Of a stretch of 64,000 nt of DNA, positions 34,965 through 43,634 are shown in pieces (position 1 is the first letter of the stretch; each line of letters opens with the position of its first letter). Origin of the DNA: Eikenella longinqua (GTDB lineage Bacteria; Pseudomonadota; Gammaproteobacteria; Burkholderiales; Neisseriaceae). The DNA lies in assembly GCF_001648355.1 (NCBI RefSeq), contig NZ_LXSL01000025.1, positions 1 through 64,000 on the forward strand, in the 5' to 3' direction. The notes beneath the pieces are model-generated. The model saw only the letters and a program-made list of their open reading frames with translations, was not told the origin of the DNA and did not search any database. The translations under genes were made by a program, and so were the position numbers.

Positions 34965-35509
34965 CTATGCCCATTCGGGGAAATGCCGTTGCAGCTGCTC
35001 GGGCGTTAGGCAGGGCGCGGTCAGGCTTTCGTCTTCATCGCAGACGACGGCAATAAAATCGGGCGGCACGATGTTTTGCCGCAGCAAATCATGCGTGGCG
35101 CGGCGGCAGGCGCGGGGGAAGCATCGGCAGAAGCGGCCGTATAAACCGTCCCAATCGGCTTCTTGGCGCACGCAGCCTGCACGCTTTGCGCTGCCGCATG
35201 GCCCGCCGCGCCGCCGTCAAACATGTATTCCGCCAAATCCGCGCCCGACCAGCGCAGCGACTGCTCCAATTCGGCACGGCTTTCGGCATAGCCGTATTCC
35301 TGCCGATATTGCTCCGCCACGCGCGCGAGCAGCTCTTCCGTGCCGACCGACAGCGAGGGGAAATAGAGGTTGGCGTTGTCGCAATAGAAATTGTGGAAAA
35401 TGGCGGCGTACACGGTTTCGCGCGGGTGCTGCCTGCGGATGCTGTGCACGGTATCCATGATGATTTGATAAGCGGTGTTTTCGATATGCTGCCAATCGGG
35501 TTGCGGCAT
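34965..35509 (-). pseudogene. DUF4303-like protein, frameshifted
   Basis: The frame starts at ATG 35509 (MPQPDWQHIENTAYQIIMDT), after AAAGGA, and reads a plausible soluble protein to about residue 115 (SVQAACAKK). It then drifts into low-complexity sequence. A second frame picks up from about 35171 (EADWDGLYGRFCRCFPRACR ... ending LQRHFPEWA) and completes the domain. The break is near 35160-35172. The whole would be about 180 aa. I tentatively link it to the DUF4303 family. The frameshift could be real or a sequencing error. Confidence 0.6.
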
Positions 35510-35520
35510 GGGGTGTCCTT

Positions 35521-36591
35521 TCAGGCTACCTGAAAAGCGGCAACCCGCTTCCGCGGCCACGATTCCGTGGCCCAAACGCGTTCCAATTCTTCGGCGAAAC
35601 CGTGTTGCGCGGCGTGAGCACGCAGTTGTTGTAGCCAGGTTTGCGGGGCGGTGTCGGCGGCGGCGCGGGTGAAGTATGCCAGGTCTGGCCGCGTGTCGAA
35701 GACGTGGACGATGTGCTGGCTGACGGCGTTTAGGGCTTTCGGGTTGCCGCCGGTTTGGCGGGCGGTTTTTTCGTATTGCGACAGGGTGGCGGCCTGTATG
35801 CTTTCGCGTTCGGCGGCGGTTTCGCGACTGGGGCGGGCGGTGGCGGCCTGAATCACAATCAGCGGCGGCAGTTGCCCTTCGGCGAGGGCGGCGGCAAGGC
35901 GCAGGTGTCCGTCTAAAATCAGCCAGCGGTCGGACAGGGCGGTAATTTCGTATGCCAACACGGGCGGCAGTTGGTGCTGCCGTGCGCGTTTGCGCCAGTA
36001 TTTTAACCTGCCATCTTCGGCATGGTGGGTTTTCAGGGCGATGAAGCGTTCGGATTCGGAGAAAAAATCGTTGTCCAACGCGTCGAAGCGGCTACCTGAA
36101 AACAGCCATTGGCGGTAGTTCTCGCTGGTTTCAGGCTGCCCTAGGGCGGTGTCGTGCCAGCATTCGCCCCATTGCGGCGGCAGGGTTTGGGCGGGGCGGT
36201 GGCGGAAGTGCCATTCGCCGATGCCGAGCAGCCCTGCATTGTGCTCGGCGAGTTGTGCGATGAAATATTTGCCCCACAACAGGCCTTGTTCTGCGGCACT
36301 TTGGCGGGCGATGTGTTCGTTGATGCGGCTGCATATGTGCCCTATGGGCTGGTATGCCTGCCAGCTTTCGGCGTAGCTGCGGACGAGGTAAACGTCGTAT
36401 AAATCGTGGCTGTGGAACGACCAGAATACGGGCTCGCCGCGGCAGGTGAGGCTGAGGCTGATGCCGTCGGGGCTGTGGAGTTTCAGGCTGCCTTGCGGCT
36501 GCGCGGTGATGCTCAGGGCAAGGCCGTCGGGGTGGGGCTCGGAGCGGCCGCTGTATTGCGCCAATGCGGTGTCGAGCGATTGGTAGTGCAT
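35521..36591 (-). CDS. Uncharacterised protein with a ParB-like DGHxR motif
   Basis: 356 aa, soluble. Near residue 225 it reads LSDRWLILDGHLRLAAALAE, resembling the DGxHR core of ParB/sulfiredoxin-type nucleotide-binding domains; the rest is not recognised. The last residues AAFQVA and the stop are encoded by a DUS complement. It lies downstream of the kinase and Thg1-like genes on the same strand, about 100 bases away with an inverted DUS pair (36629-36653) between. Function unknown. Confidence 0.65.
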   Translation of the reverse strand: MHYQSLDTALAQYSGRSEPHPDGLALSITAQPQGSLKLHSPDGISLSLTCRGEPVFWSFHSHDLYDVYLVRSYAESWQAYQPIGHICSRINEHIARQSAAEQGLLWGKYFIAQLAEHNAGLLGIGEWHFRHRPAQTLPPQWGECWHDTALGQPETSENYRQWLFSGSRFDALDNDFFSESERFIALKTHHAEDGRLKYWRKRARQHQLPPVLAYEITALSDRWLILDGHLRLAAALAEGQLPPLIVIQAATARPSRETAAERESIQAATLSQYEKTARQTGGNPKALNAVSQHIVHVFDTRPDLAYFTRAAADTAPQTWLQQLRAHAAQHGFAEELERVWATESWPRKRVAAFQVA

Positions 36592-36687
36592 GAGGTTCCT
36601 TTTGCAACTGCGGTTGTTTTTTCAGGTAGCCTTCAACTGAAAGGCTACCTGAAAGTCAGGTTTTAATGCAGACCAAGCTGCAACTTT

Positions 36688-37446
36688 TCAGGCTACCTGA
36701 AAATTATCCAAGAATGCCACGTATTCCTCACGCAGGGGCAAATCGAAATTGCGCGTAATGATGCGGCGGGTGGTTTCTGTGGTTTCACCTGTTTGCGGGT
36801 TAAAACCCTGTTTGGCAACGGTTTGCCAATATATGCCGAAGCCGCGCTTCTGCCAGGCGGGCAGGTCGTTGAAGTTGATGCTGTGCTCAAACAAAAAATC
36901 GTGTTTCTGCTGGCGCGAGAGATGGGCGAGCTTTTCGGCAGCGGCATTGGGCGATATGCCGTGTTTGCGTTGCAGCCAGTAGCAATGGGCATTGAGGGCG
37001 TTGCGGTGCGCGTCTTCTTGGCGCCAGGCGAAGTAGTCCCGCACCAATCCCCAATTTGGCAACACGCAAACGCGTGCATCGAAGGTGGCACGGGAGCCTT
37101 GTGCGAGAGAAAAGTGCGCGCTGGCTTCGGCGGCGAGCGTGGTGATGATTTTGCGGACTTTACGCTTGAAAGTGTACTCGTCGTGTTGAAACAGCAGGGA
37201 GATTTCGTCGCTTTGAGAAAAGCCATACGCGATGTTGAATCCGCAATCGAGCAGGGCGGCAGTCGTGTCGGCCATACGGTCACGGAAGCGGATATCGAAC
37301 AGGGCTTCAAACTGCCAGATTTCTTTGGTGAGGCGAGTGAAACCGCGCCCGTCGAGGCGGACAACGATGTGGTTTTGTTCGGGAATGCAGAAATCGTAGG
37401 CGGTTTCGTATTGGCGCATTCGGGCGTCTAAGTCGTCAAATCTCAT
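36688..37446 (-). CDS. Thg1-like 3'-5' nucleotide polymerase
   Basis: 252 aa. The Thg1 hallmark HIVVRLDGRGF (H26 to F36) holds the first metal-binding Asp, and SQSDEISLLF (D80, E81) the second. Thg1 family enzymes add nucleotides to 5' ends of RNA; bacterial members can repair 5'-truncated tRNAs in a template-dependent way. Bacterial genes encode G-1 of tRNA-His, so repair is likelier than tRNA-His maturation here. The gene overlaps the kinase gene by 11 bases. The C-terminus FQVA and its stop come from a DUS complement. AAAGGA precedes the ATG. Confidence 0.9.
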   Translation of the reverse strand: MRFDDLDARMRQYETAYDFCIPEQNHIVVRLDGRGFTRLTKEIWQFEALFDIRFRDRMADTTAALLDCGFNIAYGFSQSDEISLLFQHDEYTFKRKVRKIITTLAAEASAHFSLAQGSRATFDARVCVLPNWGLVRDYFAWRQEDAHRNALNAHCYWLQRKHGISPNAAAEKLAHLSRQQKHDFLFEHSINFNDLPAWQKRGFGIYWQTVAKQGFNPQTGETTETTRRIITRNFDLPLREEYVAFLDNFQVA

Positions 37447-37894
37447 GGTTTTCCTTTGGGATAAGTTGGCAGTTGAAGCCGCCGTTCGGGTTGATTTGAA
37501 CCCGATAAATTTCGGCAAACCCTTCCTCGTATTGCGGCGATTGCAGTTTTTTGAAGGTGGCGCGTACGCCGACCTCGGGAATATTGGCTTTGCCTGTACG
37601 CTGTGCATTACGTGCGAGGGCAGCATTCAAATCGCTGTCGAAATAGTAGGCAACAATTTGAAAACGGGCGGCTTGGGCGGGAACAATATAGCGGGCTCTG
37701 TCTTCAACGGTGGGATTGGTATTATCAATAACAAGCTTTTGCTTGGCCTGCAAACAGGCATTGAACAGGATTTGCTCGCGATGCCGGGTTTGGAGCATGT
37801 CGAGATTCAAGCGGATATGGCTATCGGCAAAGTGTTGTTTGTAGAAAGTGGATTTGCCGGAGGCTTGTGCACCGATAAATAAGATGAGCTGCAT
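37436..37894 (-). CDS. P-loop kinase, polynucleotide-kinase-like
   Basis: 152 aa. Walker A GAQASGKST is at residues 8-16; a DNTNPTVEDRARY segment follows, as in the kinase domain of T4 Pnk and PNKP; then an Arg-containing lid region (ALARNAQRTGKANIPEVGVR). It likely phosphorylates 5'-OH ends of RNA or DNA, or a small metabolite. Its 3' end overlaps the Thg1-like gene by 11 bases, so the two are translationally coupled. No phosphatase domain is present. Confidence 0.85.
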   Translation of the reverse strand: MQLILFIGAQASGKSTFYKQHFADSHIRLNLDMLQTRHREQILFNACLQAKQKLVIDNTNPTVEDRARYIVPAQAARFQIVAYYFDSDLNAALARNAQRTGKANIPEVGVRATFKKLQSPQYEEGFAEIYRVQINPNGGFNCQLIPKENHEI

Positions 37895-37943
37895 ATTTTA
37901 ATGTTTCGTATGTTGTGGCTTGGCCGAATCTGCTTTTTATTTT

Positions 37944-39005
37944 TCAGGTAGCCTTCCGGCCTGATTTGCGGATTTTCAATTTATGCGGTTTGGCCGCTTT
38001 GGGCATCGGCGGCGGTGGAGGATAAAACAGGTGGTATGCGCCGCGCACGCACAAGAATAACAATGCTGCCGCCAGCAGCAGCCCCAGCGTGAGCGCCACG
38101 GGGTTGGGCCTGATGCGCCACCATACTACGGCGGCACTGATCCACAAGGCGGAAAACGGCAGATACCAGCAGACCAACACCAGCAGCTTCCACCATAGCG
38201 GGGTTTCATCGGGCACGGTTTCGCCGTTGTCCAACGCTTCCTGCCAATCGTCGAAGCGGCGGTGGAACCACATCAGCGGCAGGGCAAACAGCGGCACGGC
38301 GATGAGCGAGTCCAGCAGGGCGGCTTTGCGGCCGCGGGCAAAACCGGCGGACTGGTCGGCATAGCGGTAGATTTTCACGCCGTCCACTTCCATTTCATAC
38401 AGGCGCGAGCCGCTGTATTTCACGCTGGCTTCTTTGCCTGCGTGGGCGTAGGCTCGGTCGCAGCCGTCTCTCAAATCGGCTGCGCAGCTCAGATGCAGCG
38501 TTTCGCTGCCGTTGGGGAAGGGGAGGTAATCAAAACTGCTGGTGTGGCGACAGGGGTCGTAGAAGCTTATGCGGTCGAGCAGGCTTTGCTCTTTGCCTGC
38601 CTGCGCGGCGCGGCATTCGCGCGATTCGTTGTAGGGCTCGGCGGGCACGATGCCGCGTGCTTCGCGCAATTCGTCGTATGAAGCCGCCGTGCCGCCATAA
38701 AAGGCAACGGCCATGCCCATCACCGCAATTATCAGATACATAATCTCCCATGCAAACACGCCGTTTTTGGCACAATCCCCTCCGCGTGAAAAGCGTTTTT
38801 CGCCGCGTGCCAGCGCGCGGATGCGCAGATACAGAATCAGCGCGAGCATCAGCAAGATGCTCCAGATTCCGACGTTCACCGGCAAAAACCAACCGATACC
38901 GAATGCGGCCACGATATAGAGAAACATCAGGCGGTAGAGCGCATGCGGGGTTTTGGGGATGGGAATAGGCAGGGCAATCACGATAAACCTTCCAATGGCG
39001 GACAC
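37944..39005 (-). CDS. Hypothetical multi-pass membrane protein
   Basis: Up to 353 aa. Hydrophobic segments lie near residues 25-60 and 88-107, then a large hydrophilic loop with paired Cys (SRECRAA, YDPCRHTSS, LSCAADLRDGCDR), then segments near 232-250, 272-292 and 300-320. The C-terminal PPPPPMPKAAKPHKLKIRKS is proline-rich and basic. The last residues KAT and stop come from a DUS copy. The exact start is uncertain; no family recognised. Confidence 0.65.
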   Translation of the reverse strand: MSAIGRFIVIALPIPIPKTPHALYRLMFLYIVAAFGIGWFLPVNVGIWSILLMLALILYLRIRALARGEKRFSRGGDCAKNGVFAWEIMYLIIAVMGMAVAFYGGTAASYDELREARGIVPAEPYNESRECRAAQAGKEQSLLDRISFYDPCRHTSSFDYLPFPNGSETLHLSCAADLRDGCDRAYAHAGKEASVKYSGSRLYEMEVDGVKIYRYADQSAGFARGRKAALLDSLIAVPLFALPLMWFHRRFDDWQEALDNGETVPDETPLWWKLLVLVCWYLPFSALWISAAVVWWRIRPNPVALTLGLLLAAALLFLCVRGAYHLFYPPPPPMPKAAKPHKLKIRKSGRKAT

Positions 39006-39144
39006 AGGCTACCTGAAAACGCAGCGCAGCGAAGTTTCTGCGAAGCTAAAAACACTCCGGCACCATTCAAACCCTTCAAGCCGCTGTCCGCACACCATTT
39101 TGTGGTAAGATGGGCTGGCAATTTTAACACTTTAGGAGACCGTT

Positions 39145-39726
39145 ATGCTGTGGATAATCATCCTATTGCCTGCCGCGCTCATTGTGGTGGGCGTGATGGT
39201 GTACAACCGGCTGGTGATCGCGCAAAACCAATACCGCAACGCCTTCTCCCAAATCGGCGTGCAGCTGCAACGGCGGCACGACTTGATTCCCAACTTGGTG
39301 GAAACCACCAAAGGCTACCTGAAACACGAAAGCGACACCTTCACCCAAGTAACCCAAGCGCGCAGCCAGGCCGCCGGCGCACTGGGTAGCGCCCGCCCCG
39401 AAAACGCCGAAGCCGTGCGCCAGCTTTCCGCCGCCGAAGCCCAGCTCACCCAAGCCATCCGCAGCCTGATGGTGCAGATAGAGGCCTATCCCGAATTGCA
39501 GGCCTCCGCCAATATGCAGCAGCTGGCCGAAGAGATCACCAGCACCGAAAACCGCATCGCCTTCTCCCGCCAGGCCTACAACGACGCCGCTATGCACTAC
39601 AACACCCTGCGCCAACTCTTCCCGCACGGCCTGATTGCCGCCAACTTCGGCCACCGCCAGCCCGCACAGCTGCTGGAATTCCCCGACCGCGCCAAACACC
39701 AAGCGCCGCCCGCCGTGCGCTTCTGA
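39145..39726 (+). CDS. LemA family protein
   Basis: 193 aa. An N-terminal membrane helix (MLWIIILLPAALIVVGVMVY), the conserved YNRLVIAQNQYRNAFSQIGV and RRHDLIPNLVETTKGYLKHE, then coiled-coil helices and FPHGLIAANF match LemA. The KGYLK in the core motif is encoded by a DUS copy. Role unknown in general. GGAG lies before the ATG at good spacing. Confidence 0.92.
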   Translation: MLWIIILLPAALIVVGVMVYNRLVIAQNQYRNAFSQIGVQLQRRHDLIPNLVETTKGYLKHESDTFTQVTQARSQAAGALGSARPENAEAVRQLSAAEAQLTQAIRSLMVQIEAYPELQASANMQQLAEEITSTENRIAFSRQAYNDAAMHYNTLRQLFPHGLIAANFGHRQPAQLLEFPDRAKHQAPPAVRF

Positions 39727-39745
39727 TGCGGCCAGGCAAAGCAAA

Positions 39746-39772
39746 AGGCTACCTGAAAATTTCAGGTAGCCT
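39746..39772. terminator. Inverted DUS pair after lemA-like gene
   Basis: AGGCTACCTGAAAA and TTTCAGGTAGCCT almost touching. The gap to 39948 also holds a short version of the dispersed repeat (GCGAAGTTTCTGCGAAGCTAAAA at about 39896-39919) between two DUS copies. Confidence 0.75.
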
Positions 39773-39948
39773 CATTTATGGCCGGGCAGGCAATCGGGTG
39801 ATACTCAAAATCGCGCAGGCAATCGGCAGCTTCTTCCTCTAAGCCACAAAAGGCTACCTGAAAACGAACGCAGTGAATTTCGCCAAAACGCAGCGCAGCG
39901 AAGTTTCTGCGAAGCTAAAATTTTCAGGTAGCCTTTTGCTTTGCCGGC

Positions 39949-41349
39949 CTACTCCTGCCCTTGCAGCTTCTCCTGCTGCCGCTTGCGGTAAAGCAGCTGA
40001 TAGAGCACCGCGCACGCCGCAAACCACAGCGGCATACACATCAGCCCCAGCCGCGTATCCTCATCGCGCGAAAACAACACCAGCACAAACGCCAAGAAAG
40101 CCAAACACACCCAAGCCATCGCCACTCCGCCGGGCAGCTTGTAGATGGAGCGCTCGTGCAGCTGCGGGCGCGTTTGGCGATATTTGATATAAGCCAGAAG
40201 GATGATCGCCCACACAAAAATAAAGCCGATGCTGGAAAGCGTGGTCACCACCGTAAACATATCCATGATGTTCCCCTCCTGATACAGCAGGAACACCCCT
40301 ACCAGCAGGAAGGCGCAGGAGTACAGCAGCCCCACCGCCGGCACGCCGTTACGGTTGAGGTGGCCAAACAGGCTCGGCGCCACCTCCGCCTCCGCCAAGC
40401 CGTAGAGCATACGCCCAGTGGAAAACATCCCGCCGTTGGCCGAAGAGAGCGCCGAAGTGAGCACCACCAAATTCACCAGCCCGGCGGCAATCGGAATGCC
40501 GATTAGCGTAAACATGTTCACAAACGGGCTCTTGGCCGGATCCACCACATCCCACGGCGTCACCACCATAATCGCGCCCAGCGCCAGCACATAAAACACA
40601 ATCACGCGCACCGGAATGCGGTTGATGGCCTTGGGCAGATTGGTTTCCGGGTCTTCCGCCTCCGCCGCCGCCGTGCCCACCAACTCAATGCCCACAAAGG
40701 CAAATACCGCAATCTGGAAAGCCGAGAAAAAGCCGCCGATGCCGTTGGGAAACCAGCCGCCGTGCCGCCACAAATGCGTGATCGAAGCCTGCTCGCCCGA
40801 AGTGGGGTCCACAAAGCCGCTTAGCGCCAAAAAGCCGCCCACGCAAATCAGCGCCACAATCGCCACAATCTTAATCAGCGCAAACCAAAACTCCATCTCG
40901 CCGAAGAGCTTCACCGTGAGCAGATTCATGCCCGCCATAAACACGATGCACAGCAGCCCCGGCAGCCACAGCGGCACATCCGGCCACCAAAACTGCGTGT
41001 AGCCCGTGATGGCGATGATGTCGGCCATGCCGATCACCACCCAGCAAAACCAATAAGTCCAGCCCACAAAAAAGCCGGCCGCCGGGCCCAGCAGATCATG
41101 CGTGAAATCGGTGAACGACTTGTATTCGAGATTAGAAAGCAGCAGTTCGCCCATGGCGCGCATGATGAAAAACAGAAAAGCGCCAATCACGATATAGGCC
41201 AACACCACCGAAGGCCCGGCCAGATGGATGGTTTTGCCCGAGCCCATAAACAGGCCGGTGCCGATGGCGCCGCCGATGGCGATGAGTTGCAGGTGGCGGT
41301 TTTTCAAGTTGCGCTGCAAGCCGTGCTGGTGGTCGTGATTCGTGCTCAT
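39949..41349 (-). CDS. Amino-acid permease, APC family (CycA/AroP-like)
   Basis: 466 aa, twelve membrane helices. It begins MSTNHDHQHGLQRNLKNRHL, then LIAIGGAIGTGLFMGSGK, the unwound first helix that binds the amino-acid backbone. FAFVGIELVGTAAAEAEDP is the second signature of this group. Closest in feel to D-serine/D-alanine/glycine transporter CycA, but the substrate is inferred. The ATG at 41349 has AAAGG upstream; earlier in-frame codons are not membrane-like. Confidence 0.9.
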   Translation of the reverse strand: MSTNHDHQHGLQRNLKNRHLQLIAIGGAIGTGLFMGSGKTIHLAGPSVVLAYIVIGAFLFFIMRAMGELLLSNLEYKSFTDFTHDLLGPAAGFFVGWTYWFCWVVIGMADIIAITGYTQFWWPDVPLWLPGLLCIVFMAGMNLLTVKLFGEMEFWFALIKIVAIVALICVGGFLALSGFVDPTSGEQASITHLWRHGGWFPNGIGGFFSAFQIAVFAFVGIELVGTAAAEAEDPETNLPKAINRIPVRVIVFYVLALGAIMVVTPWDVVDPAKSPFVNMFTLIGIPIAAGLVNLVVLTSALSSANGGMFSTGRMLYGLAEAEVAPSLFGHLNRNGVPAVGLLYSCAFLLVGVFLLYQEGNIMDMFTVVTTLSSIGFIFVWAIILLAYIKYRQTRPQLHERSIYKLPGGVAMAWVCLAFLAFVLVLFSRDEDTRLGLMCMPLWFAACAVLYQLLYRKRQQEKLQGQE

Positions 41350-41570
41350 GGATGCCTTTCGTGCTGCGGTTTGGCCGGGCGCTTTCCCGCTCCGGATCTT
41401 CAAATCAATCGGCCGCCGCACCCTGGCGGCAGACCCGGGACGCAATATAACCCAGCAAGAAGCATGCAGGCAACTGATTTTCATGGGAAATACCCAATCA
41501 GGCTACCTGAAAAATCTGCCAGAAGCGTTTTTTGGCAGCGATATTCCCTGTTAAAACGCAACCACGCAAA

Positions 41571-41599
41571 GAAAAGGCCGACCAGGCAGACTGGTCGGC
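41571..41599 (-). terminator. Terminator of pepD
   Basis: On the minus strand GCCGACCAG-TCTGC-CTGGTCGGC is followed by CTTTTCTTT. A perfect 9-base stem with T-rich tail, 28 bases after the pepD stop. The remainder of the gap 41350-41570 has one DUS copy and no gene. Confidence 0.88.
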
Positions 41600-41627
41600 A
41601 GAGATTTCCTATGCTGCAAAAATTACA

Positions 41628-43076
41628 TCAATCTATGCGCTGGAGCAAATCCAGCAGAATGCGCCAGCATTCTTCCACGGTGCTGATTTCCACCTTTTCT
41701 TTCGGCGAATGCGCGCCCTTGATGGTGGGGCCGAAGGAAATCATCTCGGTGTGCGGCAGATGTTTCTGCATCAGGCCGCACTCCAGGCCGGCGTGCACCA
41801 CTTCGATTTGCGGCTGCTCACCGCGCACGGCGGCAAAGGCTTCGGCGGTTTTCTTCAGCAGCACGGAAGACATATGCGGCTCCCAGCCGGTGTAGTCCTG
41901 CTCGGTGTGCAGCGCGGCGCCGGCCAGGCGGGCCAGCGAGCCCAGCAGGCGGCACACGTCGTCTTTCGGCCGCTCGCGCAGCGAACGCAGCAGCATGGAG
42001 GCGGTGAGCTTGCCGTTTGCCGTGTGCACCACGCTCAAGCAATTAGAAGTGTCCACCACGCCGTCAAACTCTTCGCTCCATTTGAGCACACCGTTGGGAA
42101 TCACGGCCAGCAGGTCGGCGATGCGGCGGCTGTCGGCATGGCTGGCGGCCTGCCCGCCCTGCCCGGCTGGGGCTACCTGAATGGTGAGGCTGTCGGCAAA
42201 CTGGCCGAGCTCGTTTTGCGTTTCGGCGCGCACGGTGTCGGCCAGCTGCACCAATTGGTCGGCAAAGGCCTGGGGCAGCACGATTTCGGCTTCGGCTTTG
42301 GAGGGGATGACGTTGCGCAATTCGCCGCTGTGGATGGCGGCCAAACGCCAGCCGCTCTCTTCGGGCAGGCGCGCCAGCAGGTCGGCCAGCACCTTGATGG
42401 CGTTGCCGTAGCCGCGGTGGATGTCGATGCCGGAGTGGCCACCGTGCATGCCGGCCACTTCAATGCGGAAACGCTGTCCGTCGGCGGCCTGGGTGGCGAA
42501 GGGCAGGCTCAAATCGGCATCGCGCCCGCCGGCGCAGCCCACATACACGCAGCCAGCTTCTTCGGTGTCTAAGTTGATGAGATAGCGGCCTTGCAGCCAG
42601 TCGCCGCGCATCTTGCGTGCGCCGTCCATGCCGATTTCTTCTTCCAGCGTGAGCAGCACTTCCAAGGGCGGGTGTTCGATATCGTCGGCAAAGGCCACGG
42701 CCAGGCCCATGGCGGCGCCGATGCCGTTATCCGCGCCGAGCGTGGTTTGCGTGGCGTGCACCCAGCCGTCGATGATTTGCGGGCGGATGGGGTCGGTGGC
42801 GAAATTGTGCGGCGAATCGGGGGTTTTCTGCGCCACCATGTCGATGTGTCCCTGCAAAATCACGCCGGGTTTACCGGCCATGCCTGCGCCCTGCGCCGGC
42901 TTGCGGATATAAACGTTGCCTTTTTCGTCTTGCCGCACATCCAGACCTTTCTCCTTGGCGCGGTTCACAATCATTTTGGCCAGCGCGGCTTCCTGATAGG
43001 TGGGGTGCGGGATGGCGCAAATATCGGCAAACCACTGCCAAACGGCCTGCGGCTGCAAAGCATGAAGCGGGTGCAT
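41628..43076 (-). CDS. pepD: Aminoacyl-histidine dipeptidase (M20 family)
   Basis: 482 aa cytosolic zinc dipeptidase. It begins MHPLHALQPQAVWQWFADIC and IPHPTYQE. Metal-site segments are GHIDMVAQK, ADNGIGAAMG, LTLEEEIGMDGA and NLDTEEAG; the C-terminal HAGLECGLM holds another ligand. Hydrolyses Xaa-His and many other dipeptides. ATG 43076 is preceded by AAAGGAGA. A DUS copy inside encodes part of QVAPAGQGG. Confidence 0.93.
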   Translation of the reverse strand: MHPLHALQPQAVWQWFADICAIPHPTYQEAALAKMIVNRAKEKGLDVRQDEKGNVYIRKPAQGAGMAGKPGVILQGHIDMVAQKTPDSPHNFATDPIRPQIIDGWVHATQTTLGADNGIGAAMGLAVAFADDIEHPPLEVLLTLEEEIGMDGARKMRGDWLQGRYLINLDTEEAGCVYVGCAGGRDADLSLPFATQAADGQRFRIEVAGMHGGHSGIDIHRGYGNAIKVLADLLARLPEESGWRLAAIHSGELRNVIPSKAEAEIVLPQAFADQLVQLADTVRAETQNELGQFADSLTIQVAPAGQGGQAASHADSRRIADLLAVIPNGVLKWSEEFDGVVDTSNCLSVVHTANGKLTASMLLRSLRERPKDDVCRLLGSLARLAGAALHTEQDYTGWEPHMSSVLLKKTAEAFAAVRGEQPQIEVVHAGLECGLMQKHLPHTEMISFGPTIKGAHSPKEKVEISTVEECWRILLDLLQRID

Positions 43077-43634
43077 ACAAATCTCCTTTGATGAAATTGG
43101 AAACGGTGGGGCTACCTGAAAACGTGGCGGCCTGAAACCAACCAAACCCAAGCCGGCAGGGTGCGGACATCTGCCGCGCCGGCGTGAAAAAGCGCTTTGA
43201 GTTTACCCCCGCGCCCGCAGTGAGGCAAGCACGAAGCCCCGCCGTTTGCCCCGTGCTGCCAAAGCAAAATAGTGAATGACCTCTGATGCGCACCCCGCAT
43301 ACTGGCTACCTGAAAGCGCCAGCTTCAGCGAAGCTAAAACGTGAGCTTCAGCGAAACTAAACGCCGGCTTCAGCGCAATAGAAACGAAGCCTGCACGAAA
43401 TGAAATCCACATTTCCACCCAGTCAAAACACAAGCCTCCATTTTTCAGGTAGCCTCTTCCCCGCATAAAGGCTACCTGAAAAACCAAGGCTGAGTTTCTG
43501 CGAAGCTAAAAATCACATTCCGCCTTCCACCCCTGCACCGCCGCCGCATTTCAGCCGCGCCAACGCCCGCCGTTGGCTTGCCCGCCCCGTTTTCCATTAC
43601 AATACCGCCCAAGTCCCTTGCCCACAGCCCAGCC
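43077..43634. repeat. Repeat-filled gap between pepD and the acyltransferase gene
   Basis: No gene is supported here. The stretch contains DUS copies near 43111, 43304, 43447 and 43468 and fragments of the dispersed hairpin repeat: GCCAGCTTCAGCGAAGCTAAAA at about 43317-43337 in part, a second GTGAGCTTCAGCGAAACTAA, and TGAGTTTCTGCGAAGCTAAA near 43491-43510. Confidence 0.6.

Noticed and set aside
36688..37446. Thg1-like enzyme as an essential tRNA-His guanylyltransferase
   Set aside because: Bacteria encode the extra G of tRNA-His in the gene, so this role is unlikely; 5'-end repair fits better.
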